64,000 nt of DNA from Adiantum capillus-veneris (lineage: Eukaryota > Streptophyta > Polypodiopsida > Polypodiales > Pteridaceae), in the NCBI GenBank assembly GCA_014529385.2, contig CM043961.1:17579478-17643477 (forward strand), given 5' to 3'. Below, in pieces: positions 32,088 to 44,098 of this stretch (positions within the stretch are counted from its first letter, which is position 1; each line of letters starts with the position of its first letter). The notes beneath the pieces are model-generated. The model was not told where the DNA came from, made no database searches, and saw only the letters and a program-made list of their open reading frames with translations. A program made the position numbers and the translations under genes.

Positions 32088-32137
<50 letters not shown>

Positions 32138-33300
32138 CGATCCCGTCTGGAACGACGTGGACGTCCAGTCAAGACCGTGTGGAGCTCACCTCGAAAATCA
32201 TTAGTTTTGGTCTTTGGACTCCCCAAGTCGTCGAGTCGGAGCATCTCCCAAAGCTAGGGCTGACGCACGGCATGAGCTGGGCTGCTGACCTGTGTTGACG
32301 CCAGCCACTCCCCCCGTTGCTGCCGTCAGCACAACCCAAGAGTACCCCTTCAGTGCCTTCACCTTTACCTTTGGTTGACCTTATTAATAGTACATTATCC
32401 TATGAGATTCTTTTATTAAATAGAATAAAATGTGGAAAAGCTCCTAATTTCGTAAAGTTGGGGATCCATTTTCTCTTGCCCCTCCCTCCTTTTGTGGGAA
32501 AGGGGTTTTGTTTTAGAGCCTCGTCTCACCTAGCTCTTCTGGGGGTTGCAACGGCAAGCATTAGCATGCTCTGTAGGTGCATCTGCTAGTCATACGATGT
32601 GACACGAGATTATTGAACTTGTAGAAAAATTTACCTTCTTTTCTCGGTTCAAGGGCTCATCTCCTCTATTTGTGGCCTCAAATTAGCGCACGCTACCCTT
32701 TTGACCTACGATACCCCGTCAACAATCCCATGTGTAGATGATGTGCTATTTCTAAGCTACTTTTTGGAGCGGTTACAACACCTTGGTCGTGACCCTATAA
32801 GAGCTGCAAGTGTTGAGCAAGAAGGCTTCTTCAAGTATTTGTAGCGCCTTGAGCCGTTGTAGAAGCCAGGTGGGAGGAGGCTCTTAGTAAATATCCTAGA
32901 ATCTCTTCATCATGCTCCTTCGTGTGTGAGCCATGCACGTTCCACAAGGTCTTGTCATTTCCACTCTCTTCTCCTACTACCTGGTGGAGCTAGCTCCAAG
33001 AGAGGGATCACACACATAGTTGCACTAAGACGCTCCTAGATCTCCGAAATCCATGGAAATAATCGATCCCCAGACATGCTTACATGTTCCACACAAAGAG
33101 GTGACTACCTAGCGTGAAATGGATGCAAGCCTTTGAGGGTTAATGATTGTCCTACAAAGCTATATCTACAATCATGTTAAATTCATTAGGAAGACCGCAA
33201 ACCTTATAAAATATCCCATGTCATTCAATTGCACACTAAGGCTATGGTCACGCGAGGCTTAATTATCAGATATAGATAACTATGCCAACTATGCCCAGAG
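30468..33300. other. Long stretch without a recognisable gene
   Basis: It holds CT runs (31212-31262; 32090-32135) and a foldback near 31482-31666. Minus-strand reading around 30714-31104 gives protein-like pieces (MKCFFCKKEDNMALL) broken by stops, perhaps a relic, but no family is recognised. Frames at 32317-32589 and elsewhere lack support. Confidence 0.4.
31482..31666. repeat. Foldback with 21-bp arms
   Basis: CCCCCACACGGGAGGGGGTAA (31482-31502) faces TTACCCCCTCTCGTGTGGGGG (31646-31666), 20 of 21 pairing. The 185-bp unit could be a small MITE. No target duplication was recognised. Confidence 0.6.
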
Positions 33301-33447
33301 AGAGCATCAAATGAATAGCTAAGCATGTTGCATGGTCACACAAGGCTTAGTTATTCATTCAACCCTTCCACTATGCCTTGAACTTCACAACTATGCCAAA
33401 ATCGGCATAGTTACAAAGGATAGGCATAGTTATTCATTTGATGCTCT
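33301..33447. repeat. Foldback with 24-bp arms
   Basis: The first arm (33301-33324) contains AGCATCAAATGAATAGCT. The second (33424-33447) has AGTTATTCATTTGATGCT. 22 of 24 positions pair. GGCATAGTT motifs repeat inside. It lies directly left of the CACTA-like start at 33477. Confidence 0.6.
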
Positions 33448-33476
33448 TTTTTGTGTGTGACCAAGAATGAGGCTTA

Positions 33477-33720
33477 CACTACAACACATCGATTCAATAC
33501 CAACGCCAAATTACCGACATCGATGTGGCAGGAGTCGATATATGCCCCGTACATGTGTAGATAAATCTGGAGGGAGAGCAATTTTTTTAAAAATCAAATT
33601 TTTTCTTTTCGTCGCTTATTTCGATGCCTATTCTAACGCGTTTTTTGATGCATATTTTGACACGTATTCGGATGCTGATTTCGACGCGTATATCGACACC
33701 TATATCGAAGTAACTTGCAA
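33477..33720 (+). mobile_element. Left end of a third CACTA family (CGACGCGTAT motif)
   Basis: It starts CACTACAACACATCGATTC. Between 33530 and 33715 a motif related to TTCGACGCGTATATCGACAC recurs about eight times in slightly varied form, read by chance as Phe-Asp-Ala-Tyr repeats in the open frame 33467-33823. This is the subterminal layout of CACTA elements. No matching right end was found; Gypsy copy 2 at 34523 may lie inside it. Confidence 0.5.
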
Positions 33721-34039
33721 TCAGAACCCGCGAGTTCTTTCTCCATTTTTGCCCCATTTTTTAAACTCCGTCTTGCTCTCCTTCTCTTCACTTGCTTCAA
33801 ATCTGCTATTGCGGGGTTCTTAGGGCTTGGGATATCCGCTCAAATATTCCCTTGCATCAACAAGGTAAGATTCTTTTCGAGGTTTATGGTAGATTTCTTT
33901 GTTTTTGTGTGTATGTGTGTGTGTCAAAGTGTACGTGTGTTTTTTAATAGATTTGGCGGCATTTTCTCAGGAGCTTTATGCTCACATAGGCCGCATGTGA
34001 GTGCCCTATCCTTCTCTTCTCTTGCATACACGCACGCGT

Positions 34040-34107
<68 letters not shown>
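34040..34107. repeat. (CA)n microsatellite
   Basis: About 68 bp of CA. The rest of 33720-34522 is AT-rich with no gene. Confidence 0.95.
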
Positions 34108-34109
<2 letters not shown>

Positions 34110-34522
34110 ACATGCACATAAACACACAAATAAATAAAAATGCACATTAATTTTTCAACAATCTAAACACACTATGTGCATAAATTTTTTAATTAAAAAA
34201 ATAAACAATATTAATTTTTTTATTTTATAAATCTTATTAAAAATTATCATTCACAAACAAACATAATGAAATTGGATAATAAAACAACTAGAGTTATTTT
34301 GATTTAGATCAATTTATAATAAGTTTTTTATGTAATTTTATTTAAAAATTAATATACAATGTTGTTTTTTGAATTGTGACCTGTCGTAGGTGTTGTAAAT
34401 GTTAATTAGAATGTTTTAAGTTACGTTTTAGTTCTAGGTGTTATTTACATTTGATTATCTTCATACATTTGGCCGTCTTAATATGCTAACATTAAATTAT
34501 TAGGATTAGCAGATTAGGTTTA

Positions 34523-36111
34523 TGTAACATTTAATGGCCTAATCACTTATGTGTAGCGGAAATTAGCATGAACATAGTGGGCATTTCATTAGAATAGATT
34601 CCTAATGAGAATTACAAGAGTGCTTGGGTGGAGAGAGCAACAAAAAGCATAACACCTAGTTAGATAGCATCGACAATACTTTCAAAAGAGAGAGAAATTA
34701 AGCTATTGACAACAGTTGAGGACCGGATTTTCATGGAGCCGGTCCCCCCTCCAAAAGGCCTTGTATTATGGTTTCTTCCATCAAGAGAGACATTGTACAA
34801 TACAATTCTTTGTGTTCCTTCAAGACTAGCTAGTGCAATGAAGATGGAAACTTCATGCACTAAGCAAAACACTTAACAAACACAACTTGAATTATCCCCG
34901 TTCTCAGACCCAAGACCTCACACACCTTCGAAGATGGTGAGAGCTAGCAGGGTATGAGAGTAGATTGAGAGGAAGAAGGAGTATCTTACGAGAAAGATGT
35001 ACATCTCCTCACATAATCACTCATATGTAGCATAGCTAAGCTTAGTAATTAGCTTGGTAGAGGAGATGCGCATGCATTGAAGCCTGGCTCTTGGTTGGAT
35101 TTGCATCCACATGCCAAGAGAGTGTTGATGTAGGCTTCTATCTCACAAGCTTGGAGTAGGTGATGAGTTCTCCATTAAAGCTTGGGAAGAGATAGTCTTC
35201 TCTTTCTTCACACATGAGCTTGTGTGAGTGTGTGTGTGATAATGCCTTGCAAAAATCAGCCCCCTCTCTCTCTTGGGCGAGCCCTCTTGCTAATTTCTCT
35301 TGCTGAAGCGTCATTGGCCCTCCCCAAGTCAAGCCAATTACAATTAAGCAGCATAAGTGATAGCCTTCTGACATGTGTTCCCCTTTCCCCTTTTGTGAGA
35401 GCTTTAGGTAATTAAATAATTAAACTAAACTCTCATTGGACCCCTTTGCCTCCTAGCCAATAGGAATCAGGCAAGCCATGGGGCTCCTGAATGCTCATTG
35501 GACCCCTTGGGAGACTGCCCAATAGTCTTCTAGGAGACTTAATTCTCATTGGTTTCTTTTATTAAATGTTTTTAAATTAATTAAACTAGATTTACTCTAG
35601 CTTAATTCTCGTTGGTCCACTTCAAGGGTCATCCAATAGAAATTGGGCACACCTTGTGGGCATCAGGCCTAGGGAGCTGACATGTGTCCCTCATTCCCTT
35701 TGTGTAAAGGGAGCCTGTGTGTGTGTGTGTGTGGCTTTCTCTCTCATCCCCTACCTTTAGGGCTCGCCCCCTCCCATGTAGGGATGTGCAAAGACTTTTA
35801 GGGCACACACAAAGCATCCAATTTTCCCTAGGGTTGACCTTTGGACACAACCTTTGAATTTTGGAACCTTAGCATTTTGGAAGTCTTAATGGGCTGAACC
35901 TTAGGGTCTTTTTAGCCCATTGTTGCACATGGATGTTTTGCAGATGGCCCCCCCTTTGGATCCCTATTTTCCCTCCTTTGGATCCCTACTGTGGCCGGTC
36001 TGCTAGCTTAACCAATATTCTAGCTTTTTCTCCCCTGGCCTTCCCCACATTAAATGATCAGTTTAATATGAGAAAATCATTTAGGACAATTAGATATTGA
36101 TTATTATGACA
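34523..36111 (-). repeat. 3' LTR of Gypsy A copy 2
   Basis: 1,589 bp, TG...CA, paired with 41836-43424. On the plus strand it is followed by TTACCTCTCTCTTG, whose complement is the polypurine tract (36112-36125). Confidence 0.96.
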
Positions 36112-36467
36112 TTACCTCTCTCTTGAAATCATAGTCGTCCTCGACTATGGTGTAGAGAAGATAAAGCATATGCATGAGTCCTTTTCTTAGCGGGTAGAGG
36201 ATCCCTATGTTACCCTACGACATCATTCCACAATGGATGACTAGTCCATTTGGCGCTTGAGAGCTTGAGGCTGCTGCAAGCATGTCTGCACATTAGTCCT
36301 ATCAGTCTTCCATAGTAGAGTGACGACCTCTACTTGGTGTTTGGGAGACGTCGTCTCCGCAAACTTGATCTAAGCATGCATACTACTTCATTTTTGTGCA
36401 CAAATAAAGAAAAAGAGAGTCTTATAAGACAAAAATTTTGTTCATTTTTAACATTTTGTACATTTGC

Positions 36468-38834
36468 CTACTCTTGGGAAGCATTGTAAGCATTGACAAG
36501 GTTTACGTTATCCTTTAATTGTATGCCTTGCATCCATCTAGCATCTTCAAAAGGATAATTCTTAAACTTAATAAGATATCGTCGGATCGTCTTACCGCCT
36601 CTTAGTACCTTGTCTTCATGTCGGAGAATGGACTCGGGCTGCAGCACCTCTTCTTGGTCCTCGATCTCTGGTGGGTCTTCAATAGTTGGTTCTTGAGGTG
36701 GCTCTCCTTTGTAAGGCTTTAATAGGCTCACATGAAAAGCATTGTGTATGAGACAATGATTGGGCAACTTGAGTTGATAGGCCATCTCATTGATTGGCCT
36801 AAGAATCTGAAAGGGACCATAGTACCTTTTTGCTAGTTTAGCATAGTACTTTTGGTGACCCGTAGGATTCTTGCCCGTTGTGTGCCTTAATCGAGCCTTG
36901 GGAAACTTTAACAAGACCCAATCGTTTTCTTTAAAGGCTTGGGCTCTTCTGTGCTTGTCAGCAGCAGCCTTTTGCCTTTGCTGTGAGATAGAGATAGCAT
37001 CCTTAATCTTTTGGAAAGATTCTTGTAGGTCTCGGCTATACTCATCTGCAGCGAAGATTTTCCCATGTAACTTAAGCAGCAAGGGACTTTTTGATCTTCC
37101 CTCAATTACCTCGAAAGGTGCTTTTCCCGTGGAAGTATGTACAGTGTTATTGTAAGCATACTCCACTAAGGGTAAGTACTTCTCCCATTGGGATCTTTGA
37201 TCTACTTCCGTTACATAGGCTTTTAGTAGATCGAGAATGGTTAGGTTAGCTATTTCACTTTGGCCATCAGTTTGTGGATGATAGGCCAAAGAGAAGTTTA
37301 GCCTTGTTCCTAAATTCTCAAAGAGACCCTTCCAGAAATTACTGGTCATTCTAGGATCTCTATCCGACACTATGGACATGGGCAAGCCATGGTACTTGAA
37401 AATTTGTGAAATAAAGAGGGTTGCCATTTGATGGGCTTTGATAGTCTTTTTGACAGGTATAAAATGAGCTTGTTTACTAAACCTGTCTACTATCGTCCAT
37501 ATTCTTGTATTCCCATGGATAGACTTAGGCAATCCAAAGATAAAATCCATGGATATGCTCTCCCATGGTGAATTAGGGATTGGCAAGGGTTGAAGCAATC
37601 CAAGTTGCTTCCCTCTATCAAATTTTGTCTTTTGGAATACCACGCATTTGGAAACATACTCTTGTATGTTCACTTTCATGGTAGGCCAATAGAAATATGT
37701 TTCAATTCCCTTTAAGGTAGAATGAATCCCTCTATGCCCCGCATAAGGTGGAGCATGATATTCATACGTTACTTTCTCACGTAGTGAGTTAGTAACGCAT
37801 AGTCTATTGCCATAGAGAAGATAACCATGTTGTAAAGTAACTTGTTCTTCTTTCTTCCCTAATGCAAGGGCTGAAATCACATCTCTAAAATCGGGATCAA
37901 TAGCATACTCATCTATCATTGAAGATAGATCATTGTGAGTTGCTATGGAAACCACATTCACTCTTGGCCATCTTGAGAGTGCATCAGCTACTTGATTATG
38001 CTTGCCAGCAATGTGAGCAATATGAAAATGAAATTGCGAAAGGAAATTTGCCCACCTCATTTGTTTGTCGGAGAGCTTGGTCTGCGTGATGAAGTACTTA
38101 AGACTTTGGTGATCCGTTCGCAGAATGAAAGGAGTCCCCAATAAATAGTGCTTCCATGAGTCTAAGGCATGTAGAACTGCAAGGAGTTCCTTTTCGTATA
38201 TGCCTAGAGCTTGCTCAAGAGGGTAGAGCCTTCGACTCTCATAGCCTATGGCGTGCCCTTTTTGGAGCAAAACAGCTCCAAGGCAATCACCACGAGCATC
38301 GCATTGGACCTCAAATGGTTTTGAGAGATCCGGTAGTGTAAGCACAGGTTGGGAGATAAGCTTTTCTTTAAGCGTTTTGAAAGCATTGTTCTCCTTAGTA
38401 GACCATGTATACCTAACGCTTTTCTTTGTTAGGTCATGTAATGGTCCCGCAATTTGTGAGAACTTTTCTATGAAGCGTCTATAGTATGCACACATACCTA
38501 TGAAGCTTCTTAGTTCATGAAGATTCCTTGGTTTAGGCCATCCTTTTATTACCTCTAACTTGGATGGATGCATTTGGATGCCATCTTGAGAGATAATGTG
38601 ACCTAAATACTGAATCTCTTGCAGGAAAAATTCGCTTTTCTTTCGATTAACATAAAGTTTATTCTCTCTTAAAACTTGAAATATTACCTGGAGCTGTTGC
38701 TTGTGTTCCTCCAATGAATTAGAGTAGATGATAATATCATCAAAGAACACTCCAGTGAAGGTTCGATGAGGCCTGAACAGCTTCTCCATCAAGCGTTTGA
38801 ATGTGGCTGGTGCATTGGTCAAGCCAAAAGGCAT
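36468..38834 (-). CDS. Gypsy A copy 2 pol: RT, RNase H, integrase, chromodomain
   Basis: This 788-codon segment is the same length as in copy 1 and about as well kept. The RT active site (FFDDIII), RNase H (VQCDARGDCLGAVL; one Cys-to-Arg difference from copy 1), the integrase zinc region, the DDE core (SMDFIFGL, SDRDPRM, YHPQTDGQSE) and the chromodomain-like end (YLIKFKNYPFEDARW) are all present. In the integrase zinc region copy 1 has CVVCQ, but this copy reads CVVFQ, so a zinc-binding Cys is lost. The open frame extends some codons upstream of the Met used here. It lacks an intact gag partner. Confidence 0.94.
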   Translation of the reverse strand: MPFGLTNAPATFKRLMEKLFRPHRTFTGVFFDDIIIYSNSLEEHKQQLQVIFQVLRENKLYVNRKKSEFFLQEIQYLGHIISQDGIQMHPSKLEVIKGWPKPRNLHELRSFIGMCAYYRRFIEKFSQIAGPLHDLTKKSVRYTWSTKENNAFKTLKEKLISQPVLTLPDLSKPFEVQCDARGDCLGAVLLQKGHAIGYESRRLYPLEQALGIYEKELLAVLHALDSWKHYLLGTPFILRTDHQSLKYFITQTKLSDKQMRWANFLSQFHFHIAHIAGKHNQVADALSRWPRVNVVSIATHNDLSSMIDEYAIDPDFRDVISALALGKKEEQVTLQHGYLLYGNRLCVTNSLREKVTYEYHAPPYAGHRGIHSTLKGIETYFYWPTMKVNIQEYVSKCVVFQKTKFDRGKQLGLLQPLPIPNSPWESISMDFIFGLPKSIHGNTRIWTIVDRFSKQAHFIPVKKTIKAHQMATLFISQIFKYHGLPMSIVSDRDPRMTSNFWKGLFENLGTRLNFSLAYHPQTDGQSEIANLTILDLLKAYVTEVDQRSQWEKYLPLVEYAYNNTVHTSTGKAPFEVIEGRSKSPLLLKLHGKIFAADEYSRDLQESFQKIKDAISISQQRQKAAADKHRRAQAFKENDWVLLKFPKARLRHTTGKNPTGHQKYYAKLAKRYYGPFQILRPINEMAYQLKLPNHCLIHNAFHVSLLKPYKGEPPQEPTIEDPPEIEDQEEVLQPESILRHEDKVLRGGKTIRRYLIKFKNYPFEDARWMQGIQLKDNVNLVNAYNASQE

Positions 38835-41416
38835 GACAATGTATTCGTAAAGACCAAATGTAGTACGAAATGCGGTCTTTACAATGTCTTGATCAAATAT
38901 CCTTATTTGATGATAGCCACTTTTTAGGTCAACCCTACTAAAGTAGGTCGATCCTTGTAGCTTATCAAATAGGTCTTCTACCTGTGGCGGGAAACCTATT
39001 CTTGATAGTGATCCTATTTAGTGCTCTATAGTCGACACACATACGATATGTGCCGTCTTTCTTTTGCACTAATAGCACAGGTGAGCAAAATGGAGATGAG
39101 CTTGGCATAACCATACCCTTCTCAACTAACTCATGCACTTGCCGCATAATCTCCTCTTGTTGAGCTTGAGAAACTCTATAAGGAGGTTTATCAGGCGGTG
39201 AAATTCCTGGAAGAAGTTAAATTGCATGGTCATCATTACCTCGTTTAGGAGGTAGCTCACAAGGGATGTCGTCAATAAAAACATCTTGAAACCCCTTGAG
39301 AAAATTGGATAACTCTAATTCCTTTTGGTTGCTTTTATTTTCTTTTGCTAAAGCATTAGGTTCATTTTGAGAGTCTTTAACAAAAATATGTACACGGAAA
39401 TAGAGCTCTTTATTGACTTGTTGAAAGCTGGTGTATGTACAATGGGGATGGTGTTACCCACTTCCTTAGCATCTATATACATGTCTTTTTCCCTGAACTT
39501 AAAGGAGATTCTCCTTTCAGGAAATTTAACATCGGCAGCCAGGCGGTCAAACCATGGTGCCCCTAGGATTACATCCTCATGCTTGAGAGGAGAGATAAAG
39601 AAGTCCTCTTTGTCCACATAGCCTTGGACATGAAGCCTCAATTTCCCGATTAAGGGAGTGACTGAAGCTTCTTGCCCCTTGAAGGCACTATCTGCGGGTA
39701 GGACATCTCCCATCTCATAGGATTGTATTCCTAGCTTGGTGGCCAACTCTATAGATATAAAATTGTGAGTAGAACCAGGGTCAAAGAGAATAAAAGCATC
39801 ATGTTCTCTTACCTTTCCCCAAGCATGGCATAGAGGAGATCCTTTGTGGTGAGTTTGGTGAGTCTCCTCCTCTTGGATTTCAACCAAGGAAGCTCTAGGA
39901 GGATCTTGGCGGTTGTTCTTTTGGGGGCAAGCGCGGTACGCATGCCCTTGTTCATCGCACTTGAAACACTGGTTATCCTTACGATAACGCTCAAGATTTT
40001 CAGGAGAGAGTTTATTCTTACCTTTGTAAACTCCCTTCTCTTTAGCTTTGTTGGAGTTGCCCTTAGGAGACTTTTGGACATTGTCCTTCCCCTTAGGCTC
40101 ATTGCAACCCTTGTTTTCCGGGGGCTTATTATTTCTTTTTGCCCCCGTTTGGAAATTGATTCGAGAGGTGACCATAGTGTGGTGTATTACCGCCGATATG
40201 GTACGTGGTCTTTGGGAGTTGACATACTCCGCCATTTCTTCGGTTAAGCCCGCACAAAATTGTTGCTTTTGCTCTCCAAAATCCAGCTTTTTGAAGACAG
40301 TGGATTTGAGTTGTAGGTCCCAAAACTTGTCTACATATTTGTGGATAGATTCATTGGGAGAGAGCTTTAAGCTTCGCCATTCGGTGAGTACTTTGTCTTT
40401 GGCATCGGTGGCCAAAAACTGCTTCATAATGGAAGCTCTTAAAGCTTTCCATGTTCGTGGAGCTTTACCGTTGGCTCGTAGGCTAGACGACCATTGTCTG
40501 GCGGACTTTTGAAAGTGCATAGCTACATGGCGTAGCTTAGAGGACTCCGTGAAGCCCTCATCTCCAAACGCCGCATCGAATTGTTGGATAAAAGCCAAGA
40601 CTTTGTCCATAGCACCAAAGGTACCATCATAGGTAAGGAAAGAGATGCTCTTCCCTTCCTCTTTGAATTTTTCAACTTGGACGACCTCTTCCATGCGGCA
40701 TAGGATTTCCTATGGCCTCTTCTTTTTGATGGTTCAAAGGTTGCACCATCACTTTCTTCAGAAGGTGAAGAATTTGAAGAAGGTGGAGAAGAGGGTGACC
40801 TCTTTCTCGCCTTTTTCTTGTCTTGATCTTTGTCATCTTCACCATAGCTTTCATAAGAGGAAGAGGATGAAGAAGATGGAGAAGAGGGTGTCCTCTTTCT
40901 TGCCTTTTTATTCTCTTGCTCTTTATCATCCCTCTTTGAATTATGGCGTGGAGAAGAGTGTGATGGTCTCCTCCGCTTTGGTGGTGATGGAGAGCGTTTA
41001 GCCCGCCGTCTTCGTGGAGCCATCTCTGCCGAGGTGGCGGGAGACTCGCTTCTTTCTCGTTCCTTCGGTGGAGGCTCTTGAGTTCTCCTTTGGGAAGGAG
41101 ATGCATCATCAAGAAGTAAATTCTTGAGCCCTTCATATGGATTCTCTTCTTCTTCCCGAATCGGAGAAAGACCTCTTTTGGTAGTCTCACAAGGAGGCTT
41201 CCTAGGTGTTCTCTCGTCATGGTGATGAGCTTGGAGAATCCCGTGAGCACGGAGCTACCGTTGCACTTCACTTTGGAGAGATGGATTGCCCATGGCTTGT
41301 TGAAGCCTAGAAACAAGATAGTTAACAAGCATTGAAGCATCATTAGTAGCAGCTTGCTCATGAGCAAAATCAAAGTTATCAACATTAATTTCACTCTCTT
41401 TACTATTGTCAGCCAT
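38835..41416 (-). pseudogene. Gypsy A copy 2 gag-protease-RT N-terminal part, multiply broken
   Basis: ATG at 41416 opens the gag. TAG at 41255-41257 replaces Gln (codon 54). A one-base loss near 40668 shifts frame within the Ser/Arg-rich region; a further one-base loss lies near 39386 just after the protease domain. A Glu-to-stop change lies near 39219, and a two-base loss is near 38985 in the RT. Still readable are the capsid-like domain ([14 protein letters not shown]), a zinc knuckle with one residue changed ([14 protein letters not shown]) and the protease [11 protein letters not shown]. The copy cannot make its own gag-pol, although its pol could still be supplied to others if transcribed. 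Confidence 0.9.
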
Positions 41417-41820
41417 TCTAACAACTTTTAGGTGTAAACTTTTTAGGTGTACTTTGGCACTTCAAGCCCTAGTTGCTACTCCTCTTTACCCGTTTAGAAA
41501 AAAAGCACTCAAGCTATTGTACCCGCGGCTCCAATACCATTAATTGCAAGGAATAGAAGAGAGGGTCTTTCGACACCAAAACAGCACCGGCTCCTGTCAA
41601 GCTTCTAATAGCTCAATAGTGGTTAAGCCATAGGCAAGCCCCGTAGGACTCCACTATTAAGACTATAGCTCTTGACGGTGATGCCCCGTTAACTGCACGA
41701 AGGCAGGCGCACTGCAAAGCTGAAAAATCCCTATTCTACTTACTCACAGGCAATTAATAATACCAACCATTTGTAGCTAGCTTGAGGACCTCCCTTCTTG
41801 AGCAAGAAAAGAGAAACCAT

Positions 41821-41835
41821 GAGCTCTGATACCAA
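41821..41835 (-). other. Primer-binding site, initiator-Met tRNA type (copy 2)
   Basis: The complement is TTGGTATCAGAGCTC adjoining the 5' LTR at 41836, identical to copy 1. Confidence 0.93.
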
Positions 41836-43424
41836 TGTAACATTTAATGGCCTAATAACTTATGTGTAGCGGAAATTAGCATGAACATAGTGGGAATTTC
41901 ATTAGAATAGATTCCTAACGAGAATTACAAGAGCGCTTGGGTGGAGAGAGCAACAAAAAGCATAACACCTAGTTAGATAGCATCGACAATACTTTCAAAA
42001 GAGAGAGAAATTAAGCTATTGACAACAATTGAGGACCGGATTTTCATGGAGCCGGTCCCCCCTCCAAAAGGCTTTGTATTATGGTTTCTCCCATCAAGAG
42101 AGACATTGTACAATACAATTCTTTGTGTTCCTTCAAGACTAGCTAGTGCAATGAAGATGGAAACTTCATGCACTAAGCAAAATACTTAACAAACACAACT
42201 TGAATTATCCCCGTTCTCAGACCCAAGACCTCACACACCTTCGAAGATGGTGAGAGCTAGCAGGGTATGAGAGTAGATTGAGAGGAAGAAGGAGTATCTT
42301 ACGAGAAAGATGTACATCTCCTCACATAATCACTCATATGTAGCATAGCATAGCTTAGTAATTAGCTTGGTAGAGGAGATGCGCATGCATTGAAGCTTGG
42401 CTCTTGGTTGGATTTGCATCCACATGCCAAGAGAGTGTTGATGTAGGCTTCTATCTCACAAGCTTGGAGTAGGTGATGAGTTCTCCATTAAAGCTTGGGA
42501 AGAGATAGTCTTCTCTTTCTTCACACATGAGCTTGTGTGAGTGTGTGTGTGATAATGCCTTGCAAAAATCAGCCCCCTCTCTCTCTTGGGCGAGCCCTCT
42601 TGCTAATTGCTCTTGCTGAAGCCTCATTGGCCGTCCCCAAGTCAAGCCAATTACAATTAAGCAGCATAAGTGATAGCCTTCTGACATGTGTCCCCCTTTC
42701 CCCTTTTGTGAGAGCTTTAGGTAATTAAATAATTAAACTAAACTCTCATTGGACCCCTTTGCCTCCTGGCCAATAGGAATCAGGCAAGCCATGGGGCTCC
42801 TGAATGCTCATTGGACCCCTTGGGAGACTGCCCAATAGTCTTCTAGGAGACTTAATTCTCATTGGTTTCTTTTATTAAATGTTTTTAAATTAATTAAACT
42901 AGATTTACTCTAGCTTAATTCTCGTTGGTCCACTTCAAGGGTCATCCAATAGAAATTGGGCACACCTTGTGGGCATCAGGCCTAGGGAGCTGACATGTGT
43001 CCCTCATTCCCTTTGTGTAAAGGGAGCCTGTGTGTGTGTGTGTGGCTATTTCTCTCTCATCCCCTACCTTTAGGGCTCTCCCCCTCCCATGTAGGGATGT
43101 GCAAAGACTTTTAGGGCACACACAAAGAATCCAATTTTCCCTAGGGTTGACCTTTGGACACAACCTTTGAATTTTGGAACCTTAGCATTTTGGAAGTCTT
43201 AATGGGCTGAACCTTAGGGTCTTTTTAGCCCATTGTTGCACATGGATGTTTTGCAGATGGCCCCCCCTTTGGATCCCTATTTTCCCTCCTTTGGATCCCT
43301 ACTGTGGCCGGTCTGCTAGCTTAACCAATATTCTAGCTTTTTCTCCCCTGGCCTTCCCCACATTAAATGATCAGTTTAATATGAGAAAATCATTTAGGAC
43401 AATTAGATATTGATTATTATGACA
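41836..43424 (-). repeat. 5' LTR of Gypsy A copy 2
   Basis: 1,589 bp, paired with 34523-36111 and followed by the target duplication GTTTA. Confidence 0.96.
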
Positions 43425-43796
43425 GTTTAGGTTTAGATTATAGTGGTAGGTTTAGGTTTTATTATTAGGGTTTAATCATCTTAATACATTTATGTTAGAT
43501 TATTAGAGTTAGCGACATTTGATTTGATTTGATCGCTAATAAATGGCAGTCCGTATTAGATCGGTTAGGATAAAGCAGCTTTTGGTTTAGTTGCTAGTAG
43601 TTGGCGATGCGTCTTATATTGCTTAAGGTAAAGCGACGTTGTTATGTCTACCACACGTAGTTGGCGTTGTAAAGGCGGTTGGATTGCTTCGATCCTCTTA
43701 GGGATTACCGCTTAGGCTCTAGTTCTTTGCAATTTGGCTATTTCACATTGCTTGGGGCTAGTGTACTTCAGGTTGCTTAGGGTTAACGACTTTTGA
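43425..43796. other. Short flank between two Gypsy elements
   Basis: AT-rich, with TTTAGGTTTAG and several GCGAT, GCGACG and TTGGCG words. The 34380-34522 side before the insertion has similar style. No gene is seen. It may belong to the CACTA element starting at 33477. Confidence 0.4.
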
Positions 43797-44098
43797 TGTC
43801 ATAAAATCTAATATCTAGCCAACCCAAATGATTTTCTCGTATTAAACTAATCATTTAATGCGGGAGAATAAACGGGGACAAGGGTTAGGATATAGGCATG
43901 TGCTTATAGATCTATCTCAACACGCGGCCATTGGTAAAGGAGCCCAAATGAGAAATGGTCTGTCAAAGAGCAAGGCTAACCAATGGAGCTTAAAGACCTT
44001 AGGGTTAGCTTCATTGAAGACCTCCAAAGGTTAGTGTTAAAAAGTCCTTTGACCTTAGGTAAACTAGGGCTTATCTTGAGGTGGAAACCCAGCCTAAG

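Larger units (their letters stand above)
34523..43424 (-). mobile_element. Complete Ty3/Gypsy retrotransposon, family A copy 2
   Basis: The element is 8,902 bp, with LTRs at 34523-36111 and 41836-43424 (both 1,589 bp, TG...CA). A perfect 5-bp target duplication GTTTA lies at 34518-34522 and 43425-43429. By eye the LTRs differ at about 17-18 positions, several times more than copy 1, so this insertion is older. Structure and orientation match copy 1. Its gag-pol carries two nonsense codons and at least three small indels. Confidence 0.97.

Noticed and set aside
32317-32589. 90-codon plus-strand frame
   Set aside because: No domain, no splice or promoter support, and composition like random sequence.
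35138-35415. Frames in the family-A LTR (63-78 codons on both strands)
   Set aside because: They overlap on both strands within LTR sequence and are interrupted in copy 1.
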